In this document: positions 36,661-47,164 of the stretch, in pieces
Position numbering within the stretch: position 1 is the first letter of the stretch
Layout of the letters: every line of letters begins with the position of its first letter
Assembly (NCBI GenBank): GCA_027924645.1
Contig: BSBN01001225.1
Span: forward strand, 12,914,001 to 12,978,000
Reading direction: 5' to 3'
Source of the DNA: Cunninghamia lanceolata
Taxonomy: Eukaryota; Streptophyta; Pinopsida; Cupressales; Cupressaceae
DNA: 64,000 bases
Notes under the pieces: model-generated
Seen by the model: only the letters and a program-made list of their open reading frames with translations
The model's database searches: none
What the model was told of the DNA's origin: nothing
Translations under genes and position numbers: made by a program

Positions 36661-37062
36661 CAAGTTCCCTCTCACCAATCTGCAACCATGTTTGTCAAAT
36701 GTCACATGCATTCCCAAGTCATTCAACTTTGAAACTAAAATCAGATTTCTAGCTAATCCAGGAACATGCAAAACACTAGGGAGGGTTTTAATCCTCCCAT
36801 CACTGAAACACAACAATACCTTTCCTTTCTCGACAATCGAATATGAAGAGTTGTCGCCAAGGTAGATATTACCTCCATCATATTCTTCATATGTGGAGAA
36901 CCATTCCTTATGCGGAGTCATATGAAATGAGCATCCTGAGTCAACCAACCAGTGATCATTAGAAACAAGATTACATGCAGAAAGTAAAACTTCTTTACCT
37001 GCATTTGAGGACTTATTCGAGGCACTCTCCCACTGTTTCTTGGGATTTCTGCACTCCTTCAC
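36661..37062 (-). pseudogene. Copia aspartic protease (element III), active-site motif intact
   Basis: HWLVDSGCSFHMTPHKEWF near 36940 keeps the D-S-G catalytic triad, followed by YLGDNSSYSIVEKGKV and PSVLHVPGLARNLILVSKL. It shares one open stretch (36082-37062) with the first half of integrase. This is the best preserved coding piece of element III. Confidence 0.9.
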
Positions 37063-37794
37063 ATTTCCCCTTTTACCACAGATCCAACACTTAACTCTAT
37101 TTTTTTTACCAAGAGTCTTAGAACCCTTGGACTTGTCCTTAGCCCCTTTCTAATCTCCTTTAGGTCCCCTTTCCTTAGACCTTCCCCTGATACTGAGAGC
37201 ATCCCCTAAACTATCTGTACTCTTCTTCCTTAATTCCTGTGACTATAGCACTGAAACAAGAGCATCCAAATTTAGATCAGCGAGGTTAGCAGTGATAGCA
37301 AGGATAACATTATCCCAAGACTCAGGTAAAGAACAAAGAAGTAAGATACATTTATCTTCCTCACTAACTTCAACATCTACTTAATCAAGTTGACTCAACA
37401 ACAAATTAAATAAATTTAAATGCTCTACAACTGATTCACCTTCTCACATTTTTATGGAAAACAATTTTATTTTTAAATAAAGTTTATTTACCATACTCTT
37501 GGCTTGATATATCTCACCCAATTGATTCCACAACTTGTGTGTGGTCTCCTCCTTTGTGACATTCAACAGGATAGAGTCTGAAAGACACAACTAGATGGTT
37601 CCCCATGCCTTTTTATCCAGTCTATCCCACTCATCTTGAGACACATCATTGGGTTTTTTCTCTTTTTGAATAACCAACCATTGGTTTCTTTCTTCCAACA
37701 AATCTTCCATTTTTAGCTTCCACAACTCATACCCCGTTCTGTTGAACTTGTCAATGTCCAATTGAGAGGTTTATGCAACGGTGGATCCAACCAT
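37063..37794 (-). pseudogene. gag: Copia Gag (element III)
   Basis: ATG at 37794-37792 (minus) opens MVGSTVA, then TAA; after it come LDIDKFNRTGYELWKLKMEDLL, EETTHKLWNQLGEIYQAKS and LCSLPESWDNVI, the UBN2/copia Gag pattern. The knuckle is CWICGKRGNVKEC, with Asn for the zinc-binding His. Several TAG/TAA stops interrupt it. Confidence 0.88.
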
Positions 37795-37887
37795 AATAAC
37801 AACACAAGATCTGCAAAACAAACACAACCAAATCTCCCACCGTAGCTACAACTTCTACACTACCACCCAAAAGTCAAAGTTGGAAAA

Positions 37888-37899
37888 GCTCTAATACCA
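37888..37899 (-). other. Element III primer binding site
   Basis: Minus strand TGGTATTAGAGC two bases inside the 5' LTR; one change from the initiator-Met complement. Confidence 0.9.
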
Positions 37900-37901
37900 A
37901 A

Positions 37902-38824
37902 TGTTAGAAATGAAAGCAACACTACTTCAATGGAAATCTGATTCAAGATAAATTTCAGCAATCTTAAGTATGCATTAACAATGGAGATTGTAACAAAACA
38001 CAAAACCCACTACAAAAATGATGTCAAACATGAAGAACTCAACACAATGACATAGTGTTTAACGTGGAGAAAACTCTTTCGGGTAAAAAAACTCCACACA
38101 GGAAAGAGGCCCAATGTTTATATTAATCTGTAAAAGATTGTACAATACAACAACACCACCAATCTCTCCTTCAGTCTTTAATCTGACAGCATTCCAACAA
38201 CACCTAAGTATCTAAAATCTATATTGCAATAACAAATACATGGAAAATACTTATAGAAACATTTTCCACTCCATTCTAGGCATTCACCTTCTCTCTCCTA
38301 AGATTCGCCAACCTGTAAACATTAGTTACCATCTTACAAGCATCTTACACTTGTCCAAAAACATCCATGCAAAGATTGGGCGCCCAAGACTAAATCTGGC
38401 CTCTTACAACATCTTATGACATGTCATAACCATCATAGATTCCACAAAAGAGTATCTTTCCAAGATAGGAGCCTTGGGCTAAATATAACAAATATACAAC
38501 TAACATATCCGTCATATGCATCATAGAATCACATAATCTTATGACAACTTGTAGCTGTCATAGATTTACTTACCAAACATTATGATAGTTGTCATACATA
38601 CCAAAAATAGTATATTCTCCAAGGGAGCAAGCCTACCCTCATTTACTTTGAGTTTTTACATTTGCCAACAGTAAAAGTCACTCTATAATTACCTCTGGTT
38701 ACTCTGAAATTACCCCTGCCAGTGAAACTAGTACATCTCCTTATGGATAATTACAAATTACATATAATAAATAGAATAAATACAATATTGGGATTTACAA
38801 GGTTAACGGCACCTTATCCCAACA
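37902..38824 (-). mobile_element. Element III 5' LTR
   Basis: Intact 923 bp LTR, TGTTAG..CCCAACA on the plus strand. It serves as the reference that reveals the insertion site of element IV in the other LTR. Confidence 0.93.
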
Positions 38825-38829
38825 TGTCT

Positions 38830-39094
38830 GAATATGGGCAAATAGTTGAAGGATTTCTATATTAGGTCTTTTGCAGTGCCGACCTAATAGATGCAAAGAT
38901 ATGCGAAGGATAAATAAGCATTGCAGAGTTATGTGGGAGCTATTATAGGTCCTTGACGACCTATTGCAAATTGTTTTAAGGATTGTATCTTGGTACAAGG
39001 TATGTGTGGAAGGTTTTGAGCTGACAAGTTATATATTGTATATTTTGTATGTTACATCCAATTAGGCCGACCTAATTGATGTTATGTTTGAAGA

Positions 39095-39160
<66 letters not shown>

Positions 39161-39699
39161 TAGATCTTTTTCAGTGTTTTGTGTGGTGAGAGTGATGTAT
39201 GTATGCAAATACTATTAGAGTAGTGTGAACTTACGTTGTGAATGTTGAGTAGAAGATCAGAGTGTTTCAAGTGCAAAGGAAAGCTAATCAAATGAAGTGT
39301 GTAAAGTCAGCTTATTGAGCTTCATTAGAACTGTATCTCATGCATATGTCAGATGTAATTGTAACAGTTCAATCTCGGCTGTGAGCCACAATTTTTCTTC
39401 TATCTTTTTCTCAGTGGGCAGTGAGTCCACTTGGACAATGAGTCCACCTGCAGCGAGCACTTCTGTAAATATACTATAACCAGTTATGATATATTGTGAG
39501 CTAATCCTCACCGTGGTTTTTCCCATTTTGAGTTTTCCACGTAAAAATCCTGGCGTTCATGTGTTATGAGTTGTTGTTACATGCTTTATGTTTTATTTCA
39601 TTTACTACAATTGAATATGCTAAATGAATTGGTTATTTAATGGTTGAATGGTTAAAAGAATACTGATCCACCCCCTCTCATTATTTCGGGCGTTCAACA
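38830..39699 (+). mobile_element. Element I 3' LTR, part 2
   Basis: From gaatatgggcaaatag to ..CGTTCAACA; collinear with 10869-11687 apart from the AT repeat expansion. Confidence 0.9.
39097..39158. repeat. (AT)31 microsatellite inside the LTR of element I
   Basis: Sixty-two bases of AT. The same place in the 5' LTR (11131-11140) has only five units, so the expansion happened after insertion. Confidence 0.97.
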
Positions 39700-39704
39700 C
39701 CGGG

Positions 39705-40006
39705 TTCATAATGAATTAAAAAACACACATATATATGCTTTCCGAGTAACATTTGTGAAATTAAATCACAAAAGCCAACAAAGAGGAACATTTTTAAAGG
39801 TCCTAGGCTGACATAACATTAATTTACCCCAACCAATTAGGGAGGACTTGGGTGGTTGGCACCCAAGTTTAGGGGCCCAATTTGAGTCTAGGATAAGGTT
39901 AATGAAGGGCCCAAGGTCCCAAATTCATATGCATAATGAGATAAATGGGACCTAGGAGCTAAAATAGGAGGTAAAAAGGCATGTGTCCACTTTTTACTCC
40001 ATAAGA
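39705..40006 (-). mobile_element. Element VI 3' LTR, part 2 (copy A)
   Basis: Matches 46937-47159 and 49632-49708 of copy B. The minus-strand LTR start reads TCTTATGGAGT here and TATTATGGAGT in copy B; an original TGTTATGG start is inferred. Confidence 0.85.
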
Positions 40007-40020
40007 TTTAGCCCCCAGTT
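40007..40020 (-). other. Polypurine tract of element VI
   Basis: Minus strand AACTGGGGGCTAAA immediately precedes the 3' LTR start. Confidence 0.75.
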
Positions 40021-42320
40021 TAATTCGTATTATCTTACGATCCATACATGCATTAAAGTACGGTCGAAGCACATCAAACATGTCAAACACAAGAATGAAG
40101 ACACACCCTAAGTTTGAAGGACCATTTCTAGCCCCCAAGCCTAGGCAAACATAAGAAAACACTTGACAGTCACACAAAACACAATGAATACAGTAATGAA
40201 GCACGCAATACACAGAGAATACATAAATGCAATCACACAATACACAAATTATACATGAAGAGAAGACATGATTAATCAAGTATGTATATCCATATATAAT
40301 GCTAAAGCAAAACATACAGTGTGGGGGGAGCTCATCGCTACACGTCTTTAGACCACACAAAAACATGCAAAACACATATAGGGAAGGGGGAGGTCATTGC
40401 TACATGTCTTTAGACCATGCCACAAGCATGTAAGACACGCAAGGAAGACACATAAAACACATGGAAGACACACAAAATACACGAGAGCTGTATAGTATGT
40501 TGTCAACACACTATAAGTCTTAAACACAACAAACATGGGTGATAGGAAGGAGCTCATTGCTGCACTCCACTATCTAAAACATGCCAAACACACGTGATGC
40601 TGGAGCTATGCTACCACAACCACCAAAGACACACTTAAGGGTGAATGACTCAAGATCCAACCCCACCTTGCAATGAGGACTTTATTTAAAAGGATGTGCA
40701 CTAGCTCAAGAGATACACCATCCTACATTCCATAGAAGGGCTTTCAAAATGCTACCCCACCTGCATCACAGAGATGCCTTATAGTGAAAAGGAAGCATGT
40801 GCTCAAAGTATACAACCCCACCCACATCACGGAGACACCTTACAGTGAAAAGTAGGTATAGATAATACATCAAAGTACACAATCCCACTCACATCATAGA
40901 GATGCCTTATGGTGAAAAGGAAGTGTACACAAACATGCTTTGTCAATTTAAAAAGTAATCAAGTAGTTACCATTATATATACCCCCAGCTTAAAGTGGTT
41001 GATCTCTCTTATGGGTATCAAGCACATTTAAGCTAAAGTGAAAACACACAAGGGAAGAAGAGCTTTCACAAAGCACATGCCCCTAGAGTACCATGTGCCA
41101 CGATTGCCAAATGCTCCCACAAACACATCGATATTATTTGCTAACATAATCAACAACATATAAGTTTTGGTTAGAAAATCCTATTCTAAGATAACAACCA
41201 AATTAATTCATGAAAGTTATACAAAAACATATCATATGATAGACCAAGGCTACACTTTCAGATTCAGAACCAAGTAAATCCATAAGGTTATACTTCAGGT
41301 ATCTCAGAAATGAGTGCAGCTACAAGGTGAGATACAGAACAATCCAAATTGCTTAGAAGCATATTTAGAGTATTGCAAAGGTTTGCCACAACAAATTTCA
41401 CAATACAAATCACAACACGGAGTGACTCTACTAGTCAAGCACCAATAATATATATCAACTACATCTTCATATATGGACTAGGTCCATTTTTGCATTCTTG
41501 CTGAAGGGACGCATGGTCCTTATTAGTATTTATTTGTTTTCATCATCCTTTGACTAGTAGAGTCACTAAAGAATGGAAATAATAAATTTGAGAGAGGAGA
41601 CCAAAAGTGACTTGGGTTTACAATGTGGGAAGATGCCCCCAAGACATCCTCCACAACTTATGCCCCCAAGGAATTACACAACAATTACAATAAGATAGAG
41701 GAGAATAGATGAATAGAGAAAATAAAAGTATCACCACAGAGGTGATCTCCTTGTATCCTTGACCTTACAAGAGTATCAAGGGTCATCCAAGGAGACCTAA
41801 ATAACATTTAACACAACATGGGGAACACAACACAATGCTAACAACATATATATCTAGGAGGAGGCCACCTTTGAGAGAAACTGGAATAGGTGCTACATCA
41901 AGTGTGGCTAAATGAGGGAGAAATACTTACCTGAGTCAATGGGATATTTCCTGGCGGACAATCCATGTATATCATTGCATGATATATCATATTGAGTCTT
42001 GATCTTGTTAATATTGCATTGACATTAAGAGTAGGACGGCGGTAGGCTTTGGTGGGCTTCAAAGAATGATATCCAATACCAACAAAATAGTTATATGTAA
42101 CAACTTTTAAGGGGACCTTGATTCCTTGTTGGTTTACACCTCAACTATTGCCTACGTAGTTACAATTTTTGGAAAGGATTTGAAATCTATGACCATAGAA
42201 AGACTCCATCTTTTTAGAAGAAGGCAGGGCCTCATAAGTCTTATATTCTGTAGTGTAAGTGAAAGTATTGTCTTTGTCTTCTACTAAAGAAACTTTAGGT
42301 TTCTTAGGTAGTTCCAAAGA
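40021..42320 (-). other. Long non-coding 3' region of element VI with tandem repeats
   Basis: No gene. It has three copies of gagctcattgctrca with caaacac/acacaaa filler (40320-40565). It also has three to four ~65 bp units of catcacrgagatgccttatrgtgaaaag (about 40757-40935). Tandem repeats between pol and 3' LTR are known from Tat-lineage gypsy elements. Confidence 0.6.
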
Positions 42321-42551
42321 TTACTTGGATGAGATCAAGGCAACTTTTGATGCATCAGGATTAGGGTTATTAAGTTTATATTCCCTCGTAAAGGAAGGAG
42401 TAAAATCTAATGAACCACAATCATCACTAAAATGTGCATTTGATGGTGATGTTGAATCTTGCACAATATTATCTGTGGCAAGAGGTATTGATGAATCAAC
42501 TTTTAAGTTATTTAGAGTCTTATTATTGATAACATGTTTTTTGTGTTTCAA
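42321..42551 (-). pseudogene. Post-protease coding remnant of element VI
   Basis: Seventy-six codons on the minus strand (FTPSFTREYKLNN) follow the protease frame after a shift. No RT motif is reached, and homology stops, so the pol is deleted beyond here. The overlapping plus-strand frame 42259-42558 is treated as its shadow. Confidence 0.4.
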
Positions 42552-43200
42552 TTTGTAAATAACTTTCTAGCTCCGGATTGGCTTCAATGGTGTGAAGTTT
42601 ACCTTCATAAGTAAACTTTACTGATCGATGAAGGGTAGACGAAACTATCCCCATGGCATGAATCCATGGTTTACTGAGAATCATATTATAGGAAAGTGTA
42701 CCAGACATGACATGGAAAAGGGTAGATAATGTCACGGGTCCAACCTTTACGGGTAAAGTTATGGTACCCAAGGATTGTCTACCAACATTATCAAAGCCAT
42801 AGATATTAAGTTTATCCGTTTTAATTGAAGATGTATCAACCTTAATTTTGTGTAAAAAATCAATACCACAAACATTAAGAGCTAATCCATTGTCAATCAT
42901 AACTCGTTTTATCAACTTTCTGTTTATTGTGATAAAACTTATAAGAGGATAATGTTGATTCTGTACTTCTATTGATGGTAACTCATGTTGTTGAAACAAA
43001 TTGTCCTTTTTTGTCGTGTGTATACATTCTAACAGAGCTGCTATATCATTAGGCTTAACAATGGGTGGTACAATCACCTTTTGTAAATCTTCCTGGAGCA
43101 TTCCATGGTATGTAGGCGATATTTGTATGAGTTCCCAAAGAGAGATCTTAGCTGGAGTAGCACGAAGCTACTTAACAAGATCATAATCTTGACCACCTTT
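42523..43200 (-). pseudogene. Tat/Ogre-type gypsy aspartic protease (element VI)
   Basis: Protease of a gypsy polyprotein. The stretch 43101-42523 has VMIDNGLALNVCGIDFLHKI, where D-N-G stands at the catalytic D-T/S-G position and the NVC context is typical of the Tat/Ogre group. It is followed by YGFDNVGRQSLGTITLPVKVGP and YNMILSKPWIHAMGIVSSTLH, both strongly matching that family. The frame is open for 192 codons, better kept than its surroundings. The Gag end lies just upstream and no RT follows. Confidence 0.85.
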
Positions 43201-43583
43201 ATAAGTAAGACGAGGTGGTTGAGGAAGTATAGGTTGAGAAGTTGGTAAAGTGATTGGAATGTTCAACTGTTGTTTACTTTGTTTATTATTTCATGTATTA
43301 TATTTGTGAGCAACCATATTGTGATAGGGTTGTTGCGAAACATTTTGATACACTTGATTTGCTTGAGTAATTTGTTTTGCAAAATTGAGAATGTAACCCG
43401 AGGGTCGAGGTGGTGTTGGAGCACCTTAGACTGTAATCACCAGCTTGAAATGAGGAGGTGCATTATGTGCCCCATTCACAATGAGTTTAGGAACACTAGT
43501 ACACTTATTCACTATCCCCTTAGTAGGTTGAATAAGTCTATTAGTGATGATTGAATTAACATTGTTTTGACCTTGATTAAGCT
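43201..43583 (-). pseudogene. Gag C-terminus of element VI
   Basis: Minus-strand translation gives a Pro/Gln-rich stretch with LPQPPRLTYKGGQDYDLVK and, after TAG, LRATPAKISLWELIQISPTYH, the segment joining Gag to protease in Tat/Ogre elements. It ends where an LTR-like sequence begins at 43584. Confidence 0.6.
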
Positions 43584-44690
43584 TGTTATGTCATAAAATG
43601 TCCCCCTAGGACTTTTACCTCTGAATTTAGCTCCCTGGTCCCTTGTTTTTCATATTGCATGTTCATTTTAACTCCTGATGCAAAATCCCTGAAAACCCAT
43701 GTCCAGTGGAGCTAAGGGGACCTTGTTGAGCTTGATCCTGCCTTGAAAATGGGGCCTAGGGCTTGGGCACTTGTGCCCTAGTCCTACCCTATTTGGTTGG
43801 AACCTAAATTTCAAATGTCAGCTAGGTGACCATTAAGAGGTTTTTGTTACTGACATCTTAAGTTTGAATTATGAAATTTGTAGCGGGAATGTATATATAA
43901 GAATGTTTAGGGTTTCATTTGTAAACTAGAAGATGATTATGAACTTTTGGATGAACTTATGATATTAGAGCATTCAAAGCATTCATTGTTGTAGAGTAGA
44001 CTTGTCTTGTTATTGTGTTTGTTATGCATATTTAGCTTCATCTTCTCATGTATTGAAGGATTTTCATCTACATGCGAGCTACACCTCCAAGGTGATATAT
44101 TTTTGTGTTGAATCAATTATTTATCAATTTGTTTTTGCCTATATTGTGCAGGGATACACACTCTTTATCAAACAACAGTGTTGGAAGGCTTGAATGCCAT
44201 TATGGGGCTTGACTAAGGCAAGCTCCTAAACACCACAACCCCCAACCCCCTTCTTTATGATTGCATGTGATAGGTGTCATGTTCTGTGGAAGTGGAGTTG
44301 CAGGAGGTTGTGACAGAGTGTATAGGTTCTAGATCCAAGAAGAAAAGCACTGTAAGGGCTTGGGAGCCTGCTCCAAAGCCCTTTGGATTTGGAGGGTGGA
44401 CAATCTATGAGATAGTGGTGTTCAGTTGCAGACAAGTTCCAGAAACCCTTGAAGAAGTTCCTACCTTGGGCTTGGGCACCTACTCTTTAGCCCCTGACTT
44501 TTCTGCATCTCAAATTTCAAAATTTAGTATGTATCTAATTATCATTTGATATCTTTATGTGCAAGCATTTGTCAATATTCATCCGTTTATTTACGATTTT
44601 GCATAATTAAGATTTTAAACATAATCAGGCATTTAATTAATACATTAATCAATAAATTCTAAATTTTTCTATCATTACAAGTGACAACCA
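43584..44690 (+). mobile_element. VII: LTR-like segment of the VI family, opposite orientation
   Basis: On the plus strand from TGTTATGTC it shares with the minus strand of the VI LTRs several phrases in order: tatgaact.., acttatgatattrgagcattcaaagcattcattg, cacctccaaggtga, ggcttgactaaggcaa and aaacaccacaaccccc. It is a diverged solo LTR or fragment inserted between the upstream ORF and gag of VI. The right edge and a TSD were not found; 44690 is approximate. Confidence 0.6.
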
Positions 44691-44790
44691 ACCTGTAGGC
44701 AAATCCTCTTGCAAAATTTGTAATTCAACTCAGTTAAATGTCCTTGAATGTGTGTAGTGAAAGGAGGATCTAACCTAGCCACCATCAATC

Positions 44791-45336
44791 TCATCTTCCC
44801 TCTTTTCCTACTAAACAAAGCTCAACATCCATCCCTAAAATATTTAATGTGAGAAACCTTTCTTCATCCAATAATGCTTCATCTTTTGAAGGGAGAGAAT
44901 TGGAATGAAGAGAGGGTAGGGTGATATTAAGGAATGTATCAATGATTTCACCCTCTTGCACCAAAATGTCCTCACAAGTGGGAACAAGTTTGAGAGATGG
45001 TTCTAAATCACCATCATCTTTCTCATGACAATTCATGGAGATGAAGGTAGTAAAGTCCTTTAATATTGAAGGATATTTATTTGTGAGAGTTATGAAGTTA
45101 TTAAAATTAGATAAATAATCAAGGATTTCAAATGAAGAGCATTTAAAGATATCCTTATCATACATGGATTGTATATGAGTTAAAACATAAGGATGCAAAT
45201 TGACAAATTTGTAAGAACTTTTGAAATCTTTAATATATGCATGCAAAGGTACTAAAGAGGAACAATTAGAAGGTGCCATAATGAAGTGCCTTTCATTTAT
45301 CAAGTACCACCGACATGAGAGACTTTTGTACACCAC
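44791..45336 (-). CDS. ORF upstream of gag in element VI, unknown function
   Basis: An uninterrupted 181-codon frame on the minus strand; an internal start MAPSNCSSLVPLHAYIKD may be the real one. It lies between the 5' LTR and gag of VI. Ogre-group gypsy elements are known to have an extra ORF1 of unknown function in this position, so that is the favoured reading. Composition is ordinary globular with acidic patches (CHEKDDGDLEP, LPSKDEALLDEERF). No domain is recognised. It may be truncated at either end, and it may not be expressed. Confidence 0.5.
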   Translation of the reverse strand: MVYKSLSCRWYLINERHFIMAPSNCSSLVPLHAYIKDFKSSYKFVNLHPYVLTHIQSMYDKDIFKCSSFEILDYLSNFNNFITLTNKYPSILKDFTTFISMNCHEKDDGDLEPSLKLVPTCEDILVQEGEIIDTFLNITLPSLHSNSLPSKDEALLDEERFLTLNILGMDVELCLVGKEGR

Positions 45337-46018
45337 AACACTAGTTTGAGGAAGTCAGGTTTTTGAAGCTTTTATTAAAGAACAAAAACACACTACTGTC
45401 ACTACAAATGGAGTGATGAAGATGTTAAAAGTGCTGCACAAAAGTTAATGTAGACAATTTTAATATTTCTTGCAAAGAAATGCTAAATAGATGTCAAATT
45501 GCTTATGTTGAAATACATAATGTGTAATTACAAACATGTGAATTTTTTAAACCAAGGTATGAAATGATGAAAAATTATCAAATGAACAATGAAAATATGC
45601 TATAAACTAATGCTAGATCTAATTTGAAGATGTTTATGATAGCAGAAAAATCTGAAATAAGATTTTGACTACAAACCCTAGCGTTTGAAATTGACTAGGT
45701 TTTAGGAAAAATGCAAGTTTTCAATAAAACCCTAGCAAATGAGATCTTCAAATGCAAGATGTGATAACATGAAATGATGAATTGCTGTAATATGACTCAT
45801 ATCTCATGTAAAAATAAAAAATCAAATGTTTCTAATGATATGCAATGAGAATAATGCAATATGCCTTTATGCAAGCCTAGAATGCTTTTTTTTTTCATTT
45901 TTTTAAATTTTATGCAAGATTTTTCAATGAAGAATGATAAGTATGACATGACTTAATGCAAGACCTAATTTCAACACTCAACAAAATGCAAATGCTTGAT
46001 GCTATGGGTTCACAAAAA
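45337..46018 (-). other. Leader of element VI
   Basis: Non-coding AT-rich DNA between the upstream ORF and the 5' LTR edge at 46019. A primer site with TGG next to the LTR is not evident (minus strand reads TTTTTGTGAACCCATAGC). Confidence 0.5.
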
Positions 46019-47164
46019 TGTTAAAGGGGAAAAGGATGAATGATGGAGATAAGCATGCACACCAAATCAAACCCTTTTCCATGATAACATGCAAGGACAA
46101 GATTTTGCTAAATCACAACCAAGAAGAAGATGGACTCAACTACAAATCTTGTGCTCCTATTTTCTATAGAAATATGTGTTTTAATCAAGATTTTTATCAA
46201 ACCCTAGGTTAATTGTGAGTTAAACCCTAGTTATGAGATAATCAACTTGTAACAGATAAATGACAATAGAAACCCAGAATCTTAAAGTGCATAGATGATT
46301 AGGGAGATATCAGAACTTGTTTCATGGAAGCTAGAAAGTTAGAGAATGAATTTGACAATTGCCCAACTATAGAAGTGAGAATATGCTGGAGGTTAGAATT
46401 GAGAAGATGCTGTAACTGATGCTCAGAAGCCAGATCTAGAACTTGAAAGCCTAGAAGACTAGGGTGCCAACCACCCAAGTCTCTTTAGAGGAATATTCTG
46501 GAACTTCTTCCAGATCATGAAACCTTGATTCCTACACTGCTTTCTCCCAACTTCACTTTCCTCTAAACCTATACCTGCAACCTACACACAAGATGAAAAG
46601 AGGGGTTTGGGGGTTGTGGTGTTTAAGGATTTGCCTCAATCAAATTCTGGGTTAGCATTCAAGCTTTCCCAACACCGTTGTTCAAGAGAGCATGCTTTTG
46701 CAGGGCAGAGGCTAAAGATAATCCAAATGATGAAATGATTCAAATAAATAATGATGTCACCTTGGAGGTGAAGTCCTTAGGAGAATGAAGATTCTTCAAC
46801 TCATAAGGAGATGGATGATGATTCCAAATCTACAACAAACACACGCAATACAAACACAAATCAACAACAATAACACAATGAATGCCTTGAATGCTCTTTT
46901 CTCCAATATCATAAGTTTGCAATATCCATCTAGGTTCATAATGAATTCAAAAAAACACTTATATATGTTTTCCTACTAACATTCACAAAATTAAATCATC
47001 AAAGCTAACAAAGAGGAATATTTTTAAAGCTCCTAGACCGACATAATATTAATTTACTTCGACCAATTAGGGAGGACTTGGGTGGCTGGCACCCAAGTCC
47101 AGGGGCTCAATTTGAGTTTGTGATAAGGTTAATGAAGGGTCCAAGGTCCCAAATTCATATGGGT
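46019..47164 (-). mobile_element. Element VI 5' LTR, part 1 (copy B)
   Basis: Direct partner of 9380-10295 plus the first part of 39705-40006. It contains the undisturbed insertion site of element I (~46930) and is itself cut by solo LTR V. Confidence 0.87.

Larger units (their letters stand above)
24954..38824 (-). mobile_element. Element III: Ty1/copia retrotransposon nested in the LTR of I
   Basis: Plus-strand ends are TGTTAG..CCCAACA; coding is on the minus strand. TSD tgtcc (24949-24953) against tgtct (38825-38829). The empty site is readable in the 5' LTR of I (aagtgtccgaatatg, ~10857). LTRs are 24954-25041 plus 33151-33971 and 37902-38824, with about 909 and 923 bp. The interior 33972-37901 encodes Gag, protease, integrase, RT and RNase H. 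Without element IV it is about 5.8 kb, a normal copia length. Confidence 0.93.
10296..39699 (+). mobile_element. Element I: copia-type LTR element without pol, nested in VI
   Basis: It begins TGTTGG and ends TTCAACA. LTRs are 10296-11687 and 24380-24953 plus 38830-39699. TSD is ctagg (10291-10295) against ccggg (39700-39704). The empty site is visible in the other VI LTR (atctaggttcataat, ~46930). Without the nested elements II and III, I is about 8.4 kb. The 5' LTR is 1392 bp and the 3' LTR 1444 bp; the 52 bp difference equals the extra AT repeats at 39097-39158. The interior has a PBS, a coiled-coil/zinc-knuckle Gag-like ORF and a long extra ORF, with no protease, integrase or RT seen. Confidence 0.85.

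Noticed and set aside
42259..42558. Plus-strand 99-codon frame
   Set aside because: Complement of the post-protease remnant of VI; no motif of its own.
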